Part shown: positions 13,670-28,000 of the stretch, piece after piece
How positions within the stretch are numbered: the stretch's first letter is position 1
Layout of the letters: every line of letters begins with the position of its first letter
DNA from: Cyrtodaria siliqua
Taxonomy: Eukaryota; Mollusca; Bivalvia; Adapedonta; Hiatellidae
Reading direction: 5' to 3'
Assembly: GCA_037043455.1 (NCBI GenBank)
Contig: JAWPHD010005073.1
Coordinates: 62,001-126,000, forward strand
Length of the DNA: 64,000 nucleotides
The notes under the pieces: model-generated
Database searches by the model: none
The model's input: only the letters and a program-made list of their open reading frames with translations
What the model was told of the DNA's origin: nothing
Position numbers and translations under genes: made by a program

Positions 13670-14345
13670 TACAAAGGCCCATAACTCAGTGGAAAATTAT
13701 CGAACCAGAACGTCACGACAATATGCGCATCTCCACTTGATATTGATGCTTCGTGGGAAGTTTCATGAAAATATAACAAAGGGTTATAGAGAAAAAGCCC
13801 GGATTTGACTACCAAGTATGAAATGCATTAAAAATACAAATTAAGGGCCATAACTGAGTGGAAAATTATCGAACCAGAACGTAACAAAAATATGCGCATA
13901 TTCACTTGATATTGATGCTTCGTAGCAAGTTTCACGAAATTATAACATGGGGTTTTAGAGAAATAGAGCGGACAAGAATTTTCTATTTGACTACCAAGTA
14001 TGAAATGCATTAAAAAGACAAAGGGCCATAACTCAGTGGAAAAGTATCGAAAAGTATCGTCATGAGAGTATGCGCATGTCCACTTGATACTGATACTTCC
14101 TAGCAAGTTTCAATAAATTCTAACAAGGTGTTTTAGAGAAATAGCCCGGACAAGAATTATGTATTATATATATATATTTTGGAAATACAAAGGGCCATAA
14201 CTCAGTGGAAAATCAAGTTTCGCGAAATTCTAAGAAGGAGTTATTAAGAAATAGCCCGGACAAGAATTGCGTCTACGCACAGACAGCCGGACGGACAAGG
14301 TGATTCCCACCCCACTCCCCCCAACCCCACTTTGCGGGAGTATAA
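13670..14345 (+). mobile_element. Tandem-core element with about 172-bp units
   Basis: Four units with AAAGGGCCATAACTCAGTGG (about 13672, 13844, 14019, 14188), then ACAGACAGCCGGACGGACAA and a C-rich tail CCCCACTCCCCCCAACCCC. It lies just past the predicted end of the gene. Confidence 0.75.
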
Positions 14346-14514
14346 CAAGACAATTAGAAGTTTATGATATTTATGTTTGTGAACATTTTACCAATCTCCA
14401 GCATGTCACCCACTGACAGTATGGGACACAGCTGATTCCCCATAACACAACTTGGACCCTAAACAGCCAACAAAAATGGGCTGAACGGCAGTTCAGTGAC
14501 ATAACACAAATATA

Positions 14515-16092
14515 GTAGTACATTTTATACTTTATTTATGATAATAATCATGCAAACATAATAAAAGAAATATCTATCGAATACACTTACATATTACAAC
14601 ATTCTTATTAAAAATCAACCAATGTTATAAACTTTGGCACATGCTGTTTTTATTTATTTTATCAAATCAACATCAGTAAATGAGATGAGTAATAAATAGA
14701 TATGAAGATTAGGAATGAAAAATCTAAAGTGTACTGTAAGATATATATTTAACAAGAATAAGCAGACATTTTGCTTTGTTTATGAATTAACTTTCAGATT
14801 ACTTAAAGACATTTCCCACAGCTGTTTATGCGCATCTATTCCACACAGATCTGTCTATGAGTGACTACGTACACAGATAACATACCTTTTTTCAAAAGCG
14901 CATTTATTTTTCTCTAGTTTTTAATATTATGAACCCAGTTAACTGTTTAGATATTGAAGACATCTGTTGATACACTGAAAACAAGTTTACCATAGTTCAT
15001 TATTTTTGAAAGACCATTCAGAGATTCAGTATTGTGTTTAGTCGCTACATCTGCCATACTTAGCGCATTACTGTCCATCTAATTACTGTCTATCTAAGAC
15101 TTAAGAATGAACTTAAACATGAAACATTACTGACCTGATGATTGTGTTCCATCTCAACAAATAGAATCCATTTAAATAAAAAAAAGGTGTATGTAGATGC
15201 TAGCAGGTAAATTCAAAGTCTATTCAAAGTTGAGCCAAAACCCATACCTTTTTTTTTAAAACAATTGGATTATAATTGACTTTTACCTCAAAAACAAATA
15301 AGTAACTTTTTTTTTTTTTCATTATCTCTGAGTACATGATTTTTGCTAATGTAGAAGTTTTGAAAAAAATCTATTCATACTTTGTTTGTTTTTTAAATGT
15401 CTCTTTTTACCCCCAAAGAATCTTCCATATTTTTCAAAGCTCTGCAAGGCAGTAAAGTAATATTCCACCTTATTTCTACAAAAAATAGGTGATAGGTGAT
15501 TTGCCAGAAACGGAAAATGGGCCATATACACTTACCATAACATATCAAAAACCAAGTCTGTGACCTATTGTTGAAATATATTTAGAAAAGGCAGTTTTGA
15601 AAATCTATTCATAGGAAAAGACTGTAGGAAATGTCCTTAAAAAAGAAATATTGCACATTTTGCCCTATACAATTGTTTTGATTGAACTATTTTCATATTA
15701 AAATGTACAATACATTTAATTGATACAATGTGTGGACATTGAAAGGATAAAACAAATGTCTAGACATCAGTTGTCTACTGCACAAACTCAAGAATTAAAA
15801 GACATTAAAAAGAAACACTAACAAATTACACATACATGTATTTCTATACAATATCAATATTAAGCGTGAAATAAAAAAATAAAACCAAATATTTTGTTTA
15901 GATTTAACACCTTAATTATAGAGTACTGAAAAAACAATGATGCCCGCATCTGTCCATTTTCAAATTCTGTAGTTCTTATATAACTGTTCACATCCACTTT
16001 TGAATATTATACACGTCATAACTTCATCAATGTCTTTCTTTTCAATATATCCTTTTCCATCAACAGGACTCTATTTGACTCTATAACATTTC
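14515..16092 (-). other. Terminal exon 21: last three codons plus 3' UTR
   Basis: Acceptor TTTTTATGTTGCAG|GAA at 16092. The phase-0 frame gives Glu-Met-Leu and then TAG (16081-16083). The following 1.5 kb is AT-rich, free of the repeats that crowd both sides, and ends at the AATAAA of 14531-14536; this is what a 3' UTR would look like. The exact end is estimated. The splice is inferred from phase and signal only. Confidence 0.6.
14531..14536 (-). terminator. Polyadenylation signal AATAAA for the apolipophorin-like gene
   Basis: The minus strand reads CATAAATAAAGTATAAAATG, followed by a T/G-rich stretch (TATTTGTGTTATG) at about 14495-14510. It is the most distal AATAAA in the repeat-free tail, so cleavage near 14510-14520 is likely. 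Other AATAAA words occur at about 14650 and 14905 and could give shorter 3' UTRs. Confidence 0.55.
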
Positions 16093-19000
16093 CTGCAACA
16101 TAAAAATACAATGATCATATGTGTACATGTGTAATAAAGAATAGTATCCAGTACAAATTGAATTCAGTATTTCCAACACTGTAAAATGACCTTGTATGTC
16201 GTATCTGTTTACTTTTGTCGACGAGGTCCAATGGCCCCAAATTATTCACATATACAAGAAACAACAACAACTACAACAATTTCTCTATTTCAGAGAAGAA
16301 GAGTTTTAAAAATGTTCATACGCAACTCAATGTAAAAATGTGAACCCCATGGCGAGGCATAACTTGATCCCTAGGGTCACCATTTGAACAAACTTGGTAG
16401 AGGGTCATTATCTTATGCCATATGCAAAGTATTAGACTTCTAGCTCATCTTGTGTCAGAGTAGACAACTGTTTAAAGATGTTCCTATATAACTCTACGTA
16501 AAACTGTTATCGCCCCACCCACTACCCGCATTCAAAAGATTCAGGGGTCTGTAATATAAGTAATGAACTGCTTGTCTGATATTATGCACTGACAGTTTCT
16601 ATTTATTCTAACCCTTAACCCGCTACATATATAAAGTGGACTGTTCTTTCTTTGAATTAAGACCATTCCATTTATGTAACGAAGGGGTGTTTTGGAAATG
16701 ACTGATCAGCAGCCAGACATTGAAAACCCTGATCAGCCTGCAAGTTACAGGCTGATCTGGGTTTACAATGGATGCAAAGGCTATTTTATTCGTGCTTAGC
16801 GGGTTAAATTATTATTCATCATAAATGTATTTTGACTGTTTTATAAGTAAAATTTGAAAGTTTTCACATGGAATATAACTAACTTGTATGGGAAATGAGA
16901 AATGCAGGTATTACCTGTAATTTCTGAACGAGTTGATTCTTGTAGTTCACAACTGCTGTCAAGACATCTGGAACCTGCTGTAAAAGTATCAATATGTATA
17001 TGGAGACATTGTATACCAGGGGCGTACCTGGAGCATTTTGAAATGTACGCCAGATATGAGAAGCGTAGCTGCGAATCGAGCAGCAACGATGCGAGTGGGG
17101 GGTAGGTGTGGGAGGGGGAAACCCTGCCGGTGTGGGTTTGGGGGGCCTCCCCCTCGAAAATTTTGAAAATTAGGAGGCAAATGATGCGTTCTCAAGCTAT
17201 ATTTCAGCGTTAATATGGCATTTTGTTTGACACTAGCCCATACCCCACTCAGCCTTCATTTTTTATTGCATATTTGGAACTTTCGGAACTTTTATTTTTT
17301 CACTTTTGCTGACGAATTGTATGCATTGGCGTACGTGCGTATGCCTGGATACGCGCCTGTATACTTACACACATCCAGTACAACACTATCAGTATATTAG
17401 ATAATATATAAAACATAATATGAATGTATATGTAACAAGCCAAGAAGATTAACATAATAATCAATTTGTATAGACATGGCTGATTAGAAATATTTTTTAT
17501 TAATGTTAAGAATTTATTCTCCAGAAAAGTTTTCAGCTTCATACCACAAACTAAGTAACGATATTAATGATTTTACTTTCATCAGTTGCAGATATTAAAT
17601 TTACCCAAGTGATAAGTTCAATTAGGAGAAAAAGTGTTTACTATATTCAGATTTAAGTGACATATACCTTTATATAGACTGGTTTAGCGCTACATCGCCT
17701 ACACACAGACTGTGGTGAACCAGTCTGATCGAGTTCACAGCTGCATGCCTGACATTTGGAAATGGAGTCAACCTGGCCGACGCGATCAGCAAGTACGTTC
17801 ATGAATGCCTGCTGCTGACGAATGCTGTCTCTCACCATGTTGCTAGCATCGAAGATTGAACCGTTGGTTTGAAGAGCAATGCTGGCACAGTAATCAGCTG
17901 GAATGTCCATCTCAGAAAATAGGTCGTTTTCGTTACCACGAATGCGACCCATGAAGACCTCCCGATTATCAAGGCCTGCAGAGACAGAGATTGTTCATTA
18001 ATTTACAGTTATACATCGTTGATACACTCTTACCAGAGATAGATATTGTTATTTATTACTGTAATACAAAGTTGACACATGCTTACTGTAATACAACATT
18101 GAAACATGCTTACTGGAGTTAGATATTGTTCAGTGTAGTGTATTAATTTACTGTAATACAAGGTTGAAACATGCTTACTGGAGTTAGATATTGTTCAGTG
18201 CGTTAATTTACTGTAATACAAGGTTGATACATGGTGACTGAAGTTAGATATTGTTCAGTGTATTAATTTACTGTAATGTAAGGTTGACATATGATGACTG
18301 GAGTCAGATATTACTCAGTGTATTAATTTACTGCAATATAAGGATGAACACATGGTGACTGAAGTTAGATATTGTCCAGTGATTTAATTTACTGTAATGT
18401 AAGGTTGACATATGGTGACTGGAGTCAGAAATTACTCAGTGTATTAATTTACTGCAATATAAGAATGACACATGGTGACTTGAGTTAGATATTGTCCAGT
18501 GATTTAATTTACTGTAATGTAAGGTTGACATATGGTGACTGGAGTTAGCTATTTTGTTCAGTGATTTAATTACTGTAATATCAGGTTGACTTATGGTGAC
18601 TGGAGTTAGATATTGTTCAGTGTATTAATTTACTGTAAGGTTGACATATGGTGACTGGGGTTAGATATTGTCCGGTGATTTAATTTACTGTAATATAAGG
18701 TTGACAAACACTCACTGGAGTTAGATATTGTTCAGTGTATTAATTTACTGTAATGTTGACATATGGTGACTGGAGTTAGATATTGTCCGGTGATTTAATT
18801 TACTGTAATGTAAGGTTGACAAACATTTACAGGAGTTAGATGTTGTTCAGTGTATTAATTTACTGTAAGGTTGACATATAGTGACTGGAGTTAGAGATTG
18901 TCCAGTGATTTATCATACTGTAATATAAGGCTGACATATGGTGACTGGAGTTAGATATTTTGTCCTTTGATTTAATTTACTGTAATACAAGGTTGACATA

Positions 19001-22000
19001 TGGTGACTGGAGTCAGATATTGTTCAGTGTAGTAATTTACTGTAATATAAGGTTGACACATGGTGACTGGAGTTAGATATTGTTCAGTGCATTAATTTAC
19101 TCTAATATAAGGTTGACATATGGTGACTGGAGTTAGATATTGTTCAGTGTATTAATTTACTGTAATATAAGGTTGACATATGGTGACTGGAGTTAGATAT
19201 TGTTTAGTGTATTAATTTACTGTAATATAAGGTTGACATATGGTGACTGGAGTTAGATATTGTTTAGTGTATTAATTTACTGTAATATAAGTTTGACATA
19301 TGGTGACTGGAGTTAGATATTGTTTAGTGTATTAATTTACTGTAATATAAGTTTGACTTATGGTGACTGGAGTTAGATATTGTTTAGTGTTTTTATTTAC
19401 TGTAATTCGCTACCGGAACGGCAGCGACTCTTATATTGTTTTAGTAATTGCACATGGTAAGGTAGTAATGAATAGTTTCTTTGAGTTTTTTCACTTTGAT
19501 ATGGTAGCAATGAACAGTTAATTGTGTTGTAATGCACGCTAACGCAAACGCAAACGCATCCCATACATGTGAGTAATTGTATTTCTGTGCTGATGTGTAC
19601 TTTAGCACGTCGTGCTACGAAGGTGAATATGTAATCAATTTGTAAGGCATGTCAAGGATTCGCCCACCTTGATTAAAAATGTTTGGTAGCACAAATTGGG
19701 AAGAAAATGGCTGGTAAAAAAAAACGGTCATGGCGTGTTTACGTCTCTGTGACAACTCTTTTTTTGAATATTTTTTTATCACCCGTGACTTGGTCTGTTG
19801 TTATGTTAAACTTTGTTCCCAGTTCCTACCCAGAAATAATGCTATTTTCTCTCGGCAGCTATTTTACGCTTGTGGAAACCTTGCTTATATAAGCTTGATA
19901 CACACTTACTGGAATGCCAAGGGACCATACCATACAAGCCAAATCTCCCATCAATTGTTGGCGGTGATCTTTCCTACCCCTACCCTTAAAACATATGCCA
20001 AAAACAAGTTTATAAGCTCTATAAGTACACATTTATATATTTTATGGCCATTTCAAAGGTAAATAATGTAGAAATAAGCCCGATAACAAAATCTCCATAT
20101 TTCAAACGCAAAGCCAAAATCTCCCTATTTCAAGCCCATATCTCCCTATTTCAGCCCAAATTTCCCTATTTCAGCCCAAATCTCCCTATTTAGAGACAAG
20201 CCTCCCTACTTGGCCTATCGTATGTTGGCAGGTATGAAATAATCTACCTATCATGAGCTTACAGATTGCGAACTGACACAAATACACCGGAACGACATTG
20301 TGATCATTAAGTCAAGATCAGTAAACGGGCTCGACAAAAATAAAATAAAACAAACTAACCATAAATCAGAGACTTTGGACTTCGGTTGGTTTTCAGTTGA
20401 AAGCCATTCTGCCGCAATACATGTAGAGTAATGTCCCTTTGTTGTAATTGAGAAGATAGGCTGTTGTAGCTGTAGCTTTCGGCTTCCTCACATGGGGAAC
20501 AACTGAAGAGAATAAACAAAGATGGTTGTTCAATCTTAAGATATTGCATATATGTCAACATTTATTTATTTATGAGAATCATTTATTTATTTATGTGAAT
20601 AATAATACTCAAACAAGTTAAAAATTAGTTTTCTGATTTTCAAATGAACTCTACATTCACAAATAGTATTATCTATGAATAGTATGAAGTAAACAAATGA
20701 TTTAGGCAAAATTCTTTATTTCTATTTCAAAACAATTTAAGAATTCAAGAATTTACCTATAGCTAAAACAAACAAGAGGTCAATGACCTTGAAGCTCTAC
20801 TGATATATTTTTGATAGCTAGGTCAACATTCCTGTGAAGTTTCATGAAAATCCATCAAGTAGTTTCATAGGAGTAGTCGCTACAAGTTTTCATTATATAA
20901 CTCTTATGTAAACAAAGATGGAAATCTATTTTTAGCCATGGCAGCCATCTTGAATTTCCGGCCGAACTGAAATTTTGCTAGGATCAATTAGACATCAAGA
21001 GCAACATTCCTATGAAGTTTCATGAAAATCCGTCAAGTAGTTTCAGAGGAGTAGTCACTAAAAGTTTTCATCATATAACTCTATGTAAACAAAGATGGCC
21101 ACTGGCAGCCATGTTTAATGTCGAATCAAAATAATGTTTGACTCTGATAACCATCATGTCATGCTGATCCTTTTACAAAAAGTCCCATATCAATATCACT
21201 TATAGTTTTCAAGAAGTAGTCGCTAAAACCTTTTTTTTTTGAAAATCTACTTTTAGCCATGGCGGCAATCTTGAATTTCCGGCCAAGCTGAAATTTTGTT
21301 AGGATCAATTAGACATCAAGAGCAACATTCATGTGAAGTTTCATGAAAATCCATCAAGTAGTTTCAGAGGAGTAGTCGCTACAAGTTTTCATTATATAAC
21401 TCAATGTAAACAAAGATGGCCACTGGCAGCCATGTTTAACGTCGAATCAACATAATTTTCGACAAGGATCAACATCATGTCATACTGATCATTTTAGGAA
21501 AAGACGCATATCAATATCACTTATAGTTTTCAAGAAGTAGGCACTACAAACTTGTATTTTGAAAATTTATTTTTAGCCGTGGCAGCCATCTTGAATTTCC
21601 GGCCGACCTGAATTTTGCTCGGATCAACTAGACATCAAGAGCAACATTCCTGTGAAGATTCATGAAAATCCGCCAAGTAGTTTCAGAGGAGTAGTCGCTA
21701 CAAATTTTTACTATACAAACTCTATGTAAACAAAGATGGCCACTGGCGCCCATGTTTAATGTCGAATCAAAATAATTTTCGACAAGGATCAACATCATGT
21801 CATGCTGATTATTTTAGAAAAAGTCCCATATCAATATCACTTACAGTTTTCAAAAAGTAGTCACTACAAATTTATTTATTTTAAATCTATTTTTAGCCGT
21901 GGTAGCCATCTTGAATTTCCGGCCAGCCTGAAATTTTTCTAGGATCAACAAGACATCAAGTGCAACATTCCTGTGAAGTTTCATGAACATCCGTCAAGTA

Positions 22001-25000
22001 GTTTCAGAGGAGTAGTCGCTACAAGTTTTTAGTATATAACTCTATGTAAACAAAGATGGCCGCTGGCAGCCATGTTTAACGTCGAATCAAAACGATTTTT
22101 GACAAGGACCAACACCATGTCATGCTTATCATTTTAAAAAAAGTCCCATATCAATATCACTTATAGTTTTCAAGAAGTAGTCGCTACAAACTTGTATTTT
22201 GAAAATTTATTTTTAGCCGTGGCGGCCATCTTGAATTTCCGGCCGACCTGATATTTTGCTAGGATCAATAAGACATCAAGAGCAACATTCCTGTGAAGTT
22301 TCATGAAAATCCGCCAAGTAGTTTCAGAGGAGTAGTCGCTACAAAATTTCATTATATAACTCTATGTAAACAAAGATGGCCGCTGCAGCCATGTTTAACA
22401 TCGAATCAAAATGATTTTCAGCAACGACCAACATCATGTCATGCTGATCATTTTAGAAAAAGTCCAATATCAATATCACTTATAGTTTTCAAGAAGTAGT
22501 CGCTACAAACTTGTTTTTTAAAAACCTATTTTTAGATTTGGCGGCCATCTTGGATTTCTCATCAACATGAATTTTTGCTAGGATCAACTAGACTTCATGG
22601 GCAACATTTCATGAAAATCCATTCAGCAGTTTCAGAGGAGTTGTCGCTACAAAACAAAGTTTAAGGACAGACGGACGGACGGACGGACGAACGGACAGAC
22701 GGACGCCGCACCCCGGCATAAGCTCTGCTGATCTCTGATCAGTCGAGCTAAAAATCATAGTTTTTGTCTCACAGGGACCACAACCACCAATTCCTTTCAC
22801 CGTGGACATCAATGTTAAAATGTCACATATTAATGACTTAATCCTGCGAATTTTACATCCTGTTCATATAGAACAAGATTGTCGCTCCCCTGATGACCTT
22901 TGTCCATTGTAGACAATGGCAACAGTTAACAAATGTGTAAGATAAAAGATATCTGGTCACTAAGTTCAGAGGAGTTTCCAATATAACTTTTCTTTAAAAT
23001 ACAGAAGCTATCCCGCCAACTAACAACAAACTTACACTCCAAAACTGTTTATCAAAACTCTATCCAGGTCATATAATAATATATATGTGCCGATTAAAAG
23101 AAAAGATTTATTAACGGGTTCTTAAAATACCCGTGATTGAATATGCGTAAAATGATTTATGGGTTGGTAACTCTTAATTCGATGCTCCAGTTTTGGGTTT
23201 TAGCCTGGTTAGTTAAATCCATTTATATTGTGTTTATATAGTTTGGATTCTCAAATATGTAAGTTATATATAAACCTTGTACTCAGTAGGTTTAGAAATG
23301 GTGTTACCTATTTTGTAAAATTTGGCTGTTCTAAGTTTTACAAAATATGTATACCATTTCTTAATCTACTGATGATGAGGTATATATATAACTTACATAT
23401 TTTGAGAATCCAAACTCTATAGACACAATATATACAACCAGACCAAACCTCGAAACTGGAGCATCGAATTAAGAGTTACCAACTCATAAATTAATAATTC
23501 ATTTTTAAGTACATTCAATCACAGGTATTTAAACTAGATGGGTGTTCCACGGAACACGTGTGTCGCCTGTCAGCACTTTGTCAGTATAACAAGGTTTTTG
23601 GACCCAGATAAATGGCCTTGACAATCTGGCCTGAGTAAGTTTTCGTGAAAAAGTCAGTATTTAGCCCATATAATGACCTTCAGTGTGACCTTGACCTTTA
23701 TATTTTAGTATGGCCATATAATGTTGTCATGATAAGTATATATGGAAAGTTTGATGAAGAAATATCAAGAAATGAGAAAGTTATAGCCAACGTTAAGTTT
23801 TTGTGAAGAAAAAAACGAGTATTTAACCCATATAATGACCTTCAGTGTGACCTTGATCTTTATATTTTAGTATGGTCATGTCGGTGTTGTCATGATGAGT
23901 AAATATTGAAATTTTGATGCAGAAATATCAAGAAATGAGAAAGTTATAGCCAACGTTAAGTTTTCATGAAGAAAAAATGAGCATTTAACCCATATAATGA
24001 CCTTCAGTGTGACCTTGGCCTTTATATTTTAGCATGGTCATGTCGATGTTGTCATGAAGAGTATATATTGAAAGTTTGATGAAGAAATATCAAGAAATGA
24101 GAAAGTTATAACCAACGCTAAGTTTTCGTGACGGACGGACTGACTGACTGACAGACTGACTGCCGGACGGACGGATGACAAAGTGATCCCTATGTATCGC
24201 ATTTTTCTTTGAAAAGTCGAAAAGTCGACTCAAAAAACTGTCAATAAACCTATACTTTTAATCAGCACATATACATTATTATATGACTTGAACACCTGGA
24301 TAGAGTTTTGATAAACAGTTTTGTAGTGTAATTTTGACGTTATCTGGCAGATTAGTTTCTTTAAACTGTAATCTCGGGGCATGCTAAAACTTAACCCCAG
24401 GATCACCATTTAAACAAACTTAGTAGAGTACCATAACCTTATGCTATATGCAATTTATAAAACCTCTCAGAAAAGAGGATTTTTAAAGATTTTTCTATTT
24501 AACTCTTTAAAATTGGGACATTGCCATGTTTGACCCCAGGGTAACCATTTGAACAAATTTGGAAGAGGGCATATACTATAAAGGACACGTCTAATCTGCA
24601 ATCCACAAAAGGCAGACATATTTTTTACCACTTTTGCACTTTATGAATTGTCATACCAAATGACATTTCTTGTCAATACGCCATATCAAATGGGTCAGAT
24701 GTTTAGTACTGTGAGTCAAAAGACATCAATAAAATATGCATTTTAGTTACAAACATGACTACACTGAATATGCAAAATTATTTTGATTTTTGCACTAAAA
24801 TTGGATAATTAAGCAAATTCCTCAAAATTGTAGAAATGAGGAAATGCACACATACCTGACAAGGATCACAGTCTTTGTGACTGCTGTTCGGAATTTTAGG
24901 GTTGTTGAGTACATAATGGCACCCAGGGGGTCACTGTAAGGTCCGAGATTGCCGAATCGAAGGTTCTCGAGTCCCATGGCAAACTTGGAGGCATCATTAA

Positions 25001-28000
25001 ACAGCTGGCCTTGCATGGTGTGCGAGTCTACCTGACTGCCAGCATATCCAATCAAACTATACTGATTGTCTGACACGCCTGAACAATAAAAGAAAACAAA
25101 GCTTCTCACAATAATAATGTTCCACAAAATGTACATAAATTTCCATTAGCTTATGGTGGCAGAACAAAAACTAAAAGGGCGTTCCATGTTTAAAAACATT
25201 TTTACTAACAAAATGCGATAATCCGTTTAAAACTCCTAATAAATGTTTTAATCTTAAAACTGCAAACTTTTTAAGCTGACAATAAGGTTTTATTTCATAC
25301 CCCAGGCAACCCCGTTTTCCTTTCTTGGAGAAGGGGTTGGATGGGGTTGGATGGGGTATGAGAGTTAATACTTGGACCACGTAATGTTTCCCATTCATAC
25401 CATAAATACAGACTTTGTTCCAGCTCACCTGACTTTTTAAGTGTTTCTTCCATCTGGTAGATGACATCCTTGAGTTTCCCAGCCACATCTCTGTTGCACT
25501 GACGTTCCTCTACCACAAACACAATATCCATCGACTTCTGGAGTGGCCTATCAGATGATTTGCTCTCAAACCTGAGCGTTTCATTGGACAAGAATTCTGT
25601 GTTGTCATGTGCCTCACATCTCACTGATAAAATGTATAAGATGTTTTTTAGTAGCTGTTTGCTTTTTTCGCATTTAAATACAGGATATTTGCAATTTTGA
25701 CCATTGATTTGGCTTAGGCCAGTATTTTTTTATTAACTATTTTACTATTTTACCGATTTTTTTTCAGCAAAAGGAAAATATCATTTGCAAATGTAATATA
25801 GAATTGAAAAATTTAGTGCCTTTTGACGGGGATAGAATTCAAACTTTTTAGGTCAGAGGCAATTCTTTTTTGAAAACACAACATTTTTTTTTCTTCAGTT
25901 TTGTAAAATGTTAGGGTAGGAGAATCTGTAAAAAGACTGGCCTTGTGATGAGTAATTCACGACAGAACCTGGCGTGTTGTTCTTTTATGACTGAGAAGCA
26001 GCAAATAAATGAAAGAAAAAAAGAGTGTTTTTTTAAGTGAATTATTACATCATAAATATATCCAACAGTTATCACTTCTGTAACAATTAATTATTGCTTT
26101 TAACATTGTTTTGTGTCACCATTTGAACAAATTTGGTAGAGAACCATAATCTTATGCTACTGGTACATGCAATATATGAGAGCTATATATGCCTTGGAGT
26201 TTCAGAGATTTTTTTATTCTATTTATTTCCCTATTGAAGCTAGTCTATGTAAACAAATGGGATCCCTGGGGCAAGGCTAAGTATGACCCAAGGTCACCAT
26301 TTGAACAACGTTGGTAGAGGAACATAAGCTTAGCTATATGCAAAATACTAGATCTCTAGCTCTCCTAGCTTCAGAGATGAAGCTTTTTTGTTTATAAAAA
26401 TCCTATATACTGTAAAACTGTAACCACGGGATGGGACCAGATTTTACCACAGGGTCCCCGTTTGAACAAACTTGTTAGGCCTATGCTAAATGCAAAATAT
26501 TAGCTTTTGAAGTTTCAGAGAAGAAGATTTTTTGAAAGATTTTCCAAAAAAATTCTATGTAAAACTGTGAACCCTGGAGCTGAGCCAGGGTCAACATGGA
26601 GGAAACTATTTTTAAAGTTTTTCCCTTTAAAAGTCTATGTTCAAGGGACACACGATAATCTTAAGTTTTTATCAAGAATTAAAATTAGCATGTTCATTTA
26701 TTAATCCAATATCATTATACCCCCACAAAACGAATTTTAGTTGGGTATACTGGTTTCACCCTGTCCGTCCGTCCGTCTGTCTGTAGACGAAACCTTGTCC
26801 GCTCCATAACTCCTCTCCTCCTGAAGCAAATCTCATGAAACTTTATAGGTGAACTGTCTGTGGTGAGAGGATGACTCCTATTGATTTTGAGATCAGTAGG
26901 TCAAAGGTCAAGGTCACTGGCACCCGATAATGAAAAACGTTGCCGGCTCCATAACTCCTCTCCCCCTGAAGCAAATCTCATGAAACTTCATAGGTGAACT
27001 GCCTGTGGTCAGAGAAAGACCCCTATTGATTTTGAGGTCAGTAAATCAAAGGTCAAGGTCACTGGGACCCGATAATGAAAAACCGTGTACGCTCCATAAC
27101 TCCTCTCCCCCTGAAGCAAATTTCATGAAACTTAATAGGTGGACTGCCTGTGATGAAAAGATGGCCTCTATTGGTTTTGAGGTCTGTAGGTCAAAGGTCA
27201 AGGCCACCATTACCTGTTCATGAAAATCCGATTCCACTCAATCTTTACCCAAACGGCAGGGTGGGGAATGGTGGGGACTGGTAGCAGGGGTATATGTGTT
27301 GCCCTTAAAAGGTGACAGCTCTAGTTTTTACTTTAAACCTGCTTGCATACAATTAAATGAAATTTTGGTTTTTAATTTTTTCTTCTTATTCTACAATAGG
27401 TTTAAATATATTGTTGGTGCAATATAATTACCAGTTAGTAATATGCAAACACAATTAATAATAAATAATGAATGACAATAATAATAAAGATCTTACCACA
27501 TGACTGTGGTATGGACACAGTGATTGCATTCTTAGCACATGTGTGTACATACAGGTTGGCAATGTCACACAATCTGGATGGCTCCAAGTCGCAACTGTGC
27601 TGGAAGTGGTCTGGCTTTACCTGCACATAGATAATTCATATAATAATTAACATGATGCCAGTACTTTGATATCTTCACCCTATTGCTGATGTCCGAGTAT
27701 ACTGACAATGGGTTTGACTATAAAACTGTTGCACATGCTTTTGTTTGCCGGTATTGTATTGGTTTGATTGATTGAAACAGATAAATGATTGACAATTGGT
27801 GTCCAGTTAATTGTCACTTAGCTGCATTGTACTAGCGAGATCACTCACATGCCAAATTTATCGGAACCAATCTGATTGTAGATCGTGGCATTTGTTATAT
27901 ACTATTTAATACCGCAATAAACCAACTGCGCCTTTGGCACAGTCGGTTAGAGCGTCGTCTACTATGTGTCTACTGAACTGAATGTTCAGGGTTTGAGGCT

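Noticed and set aside
16841..17195. Overlapping small frames near exon 20
   Set aside because: They cross the exon 20 splice sites and a G-rich dispersed repeat; no family resemblance outside the 63-base exon.
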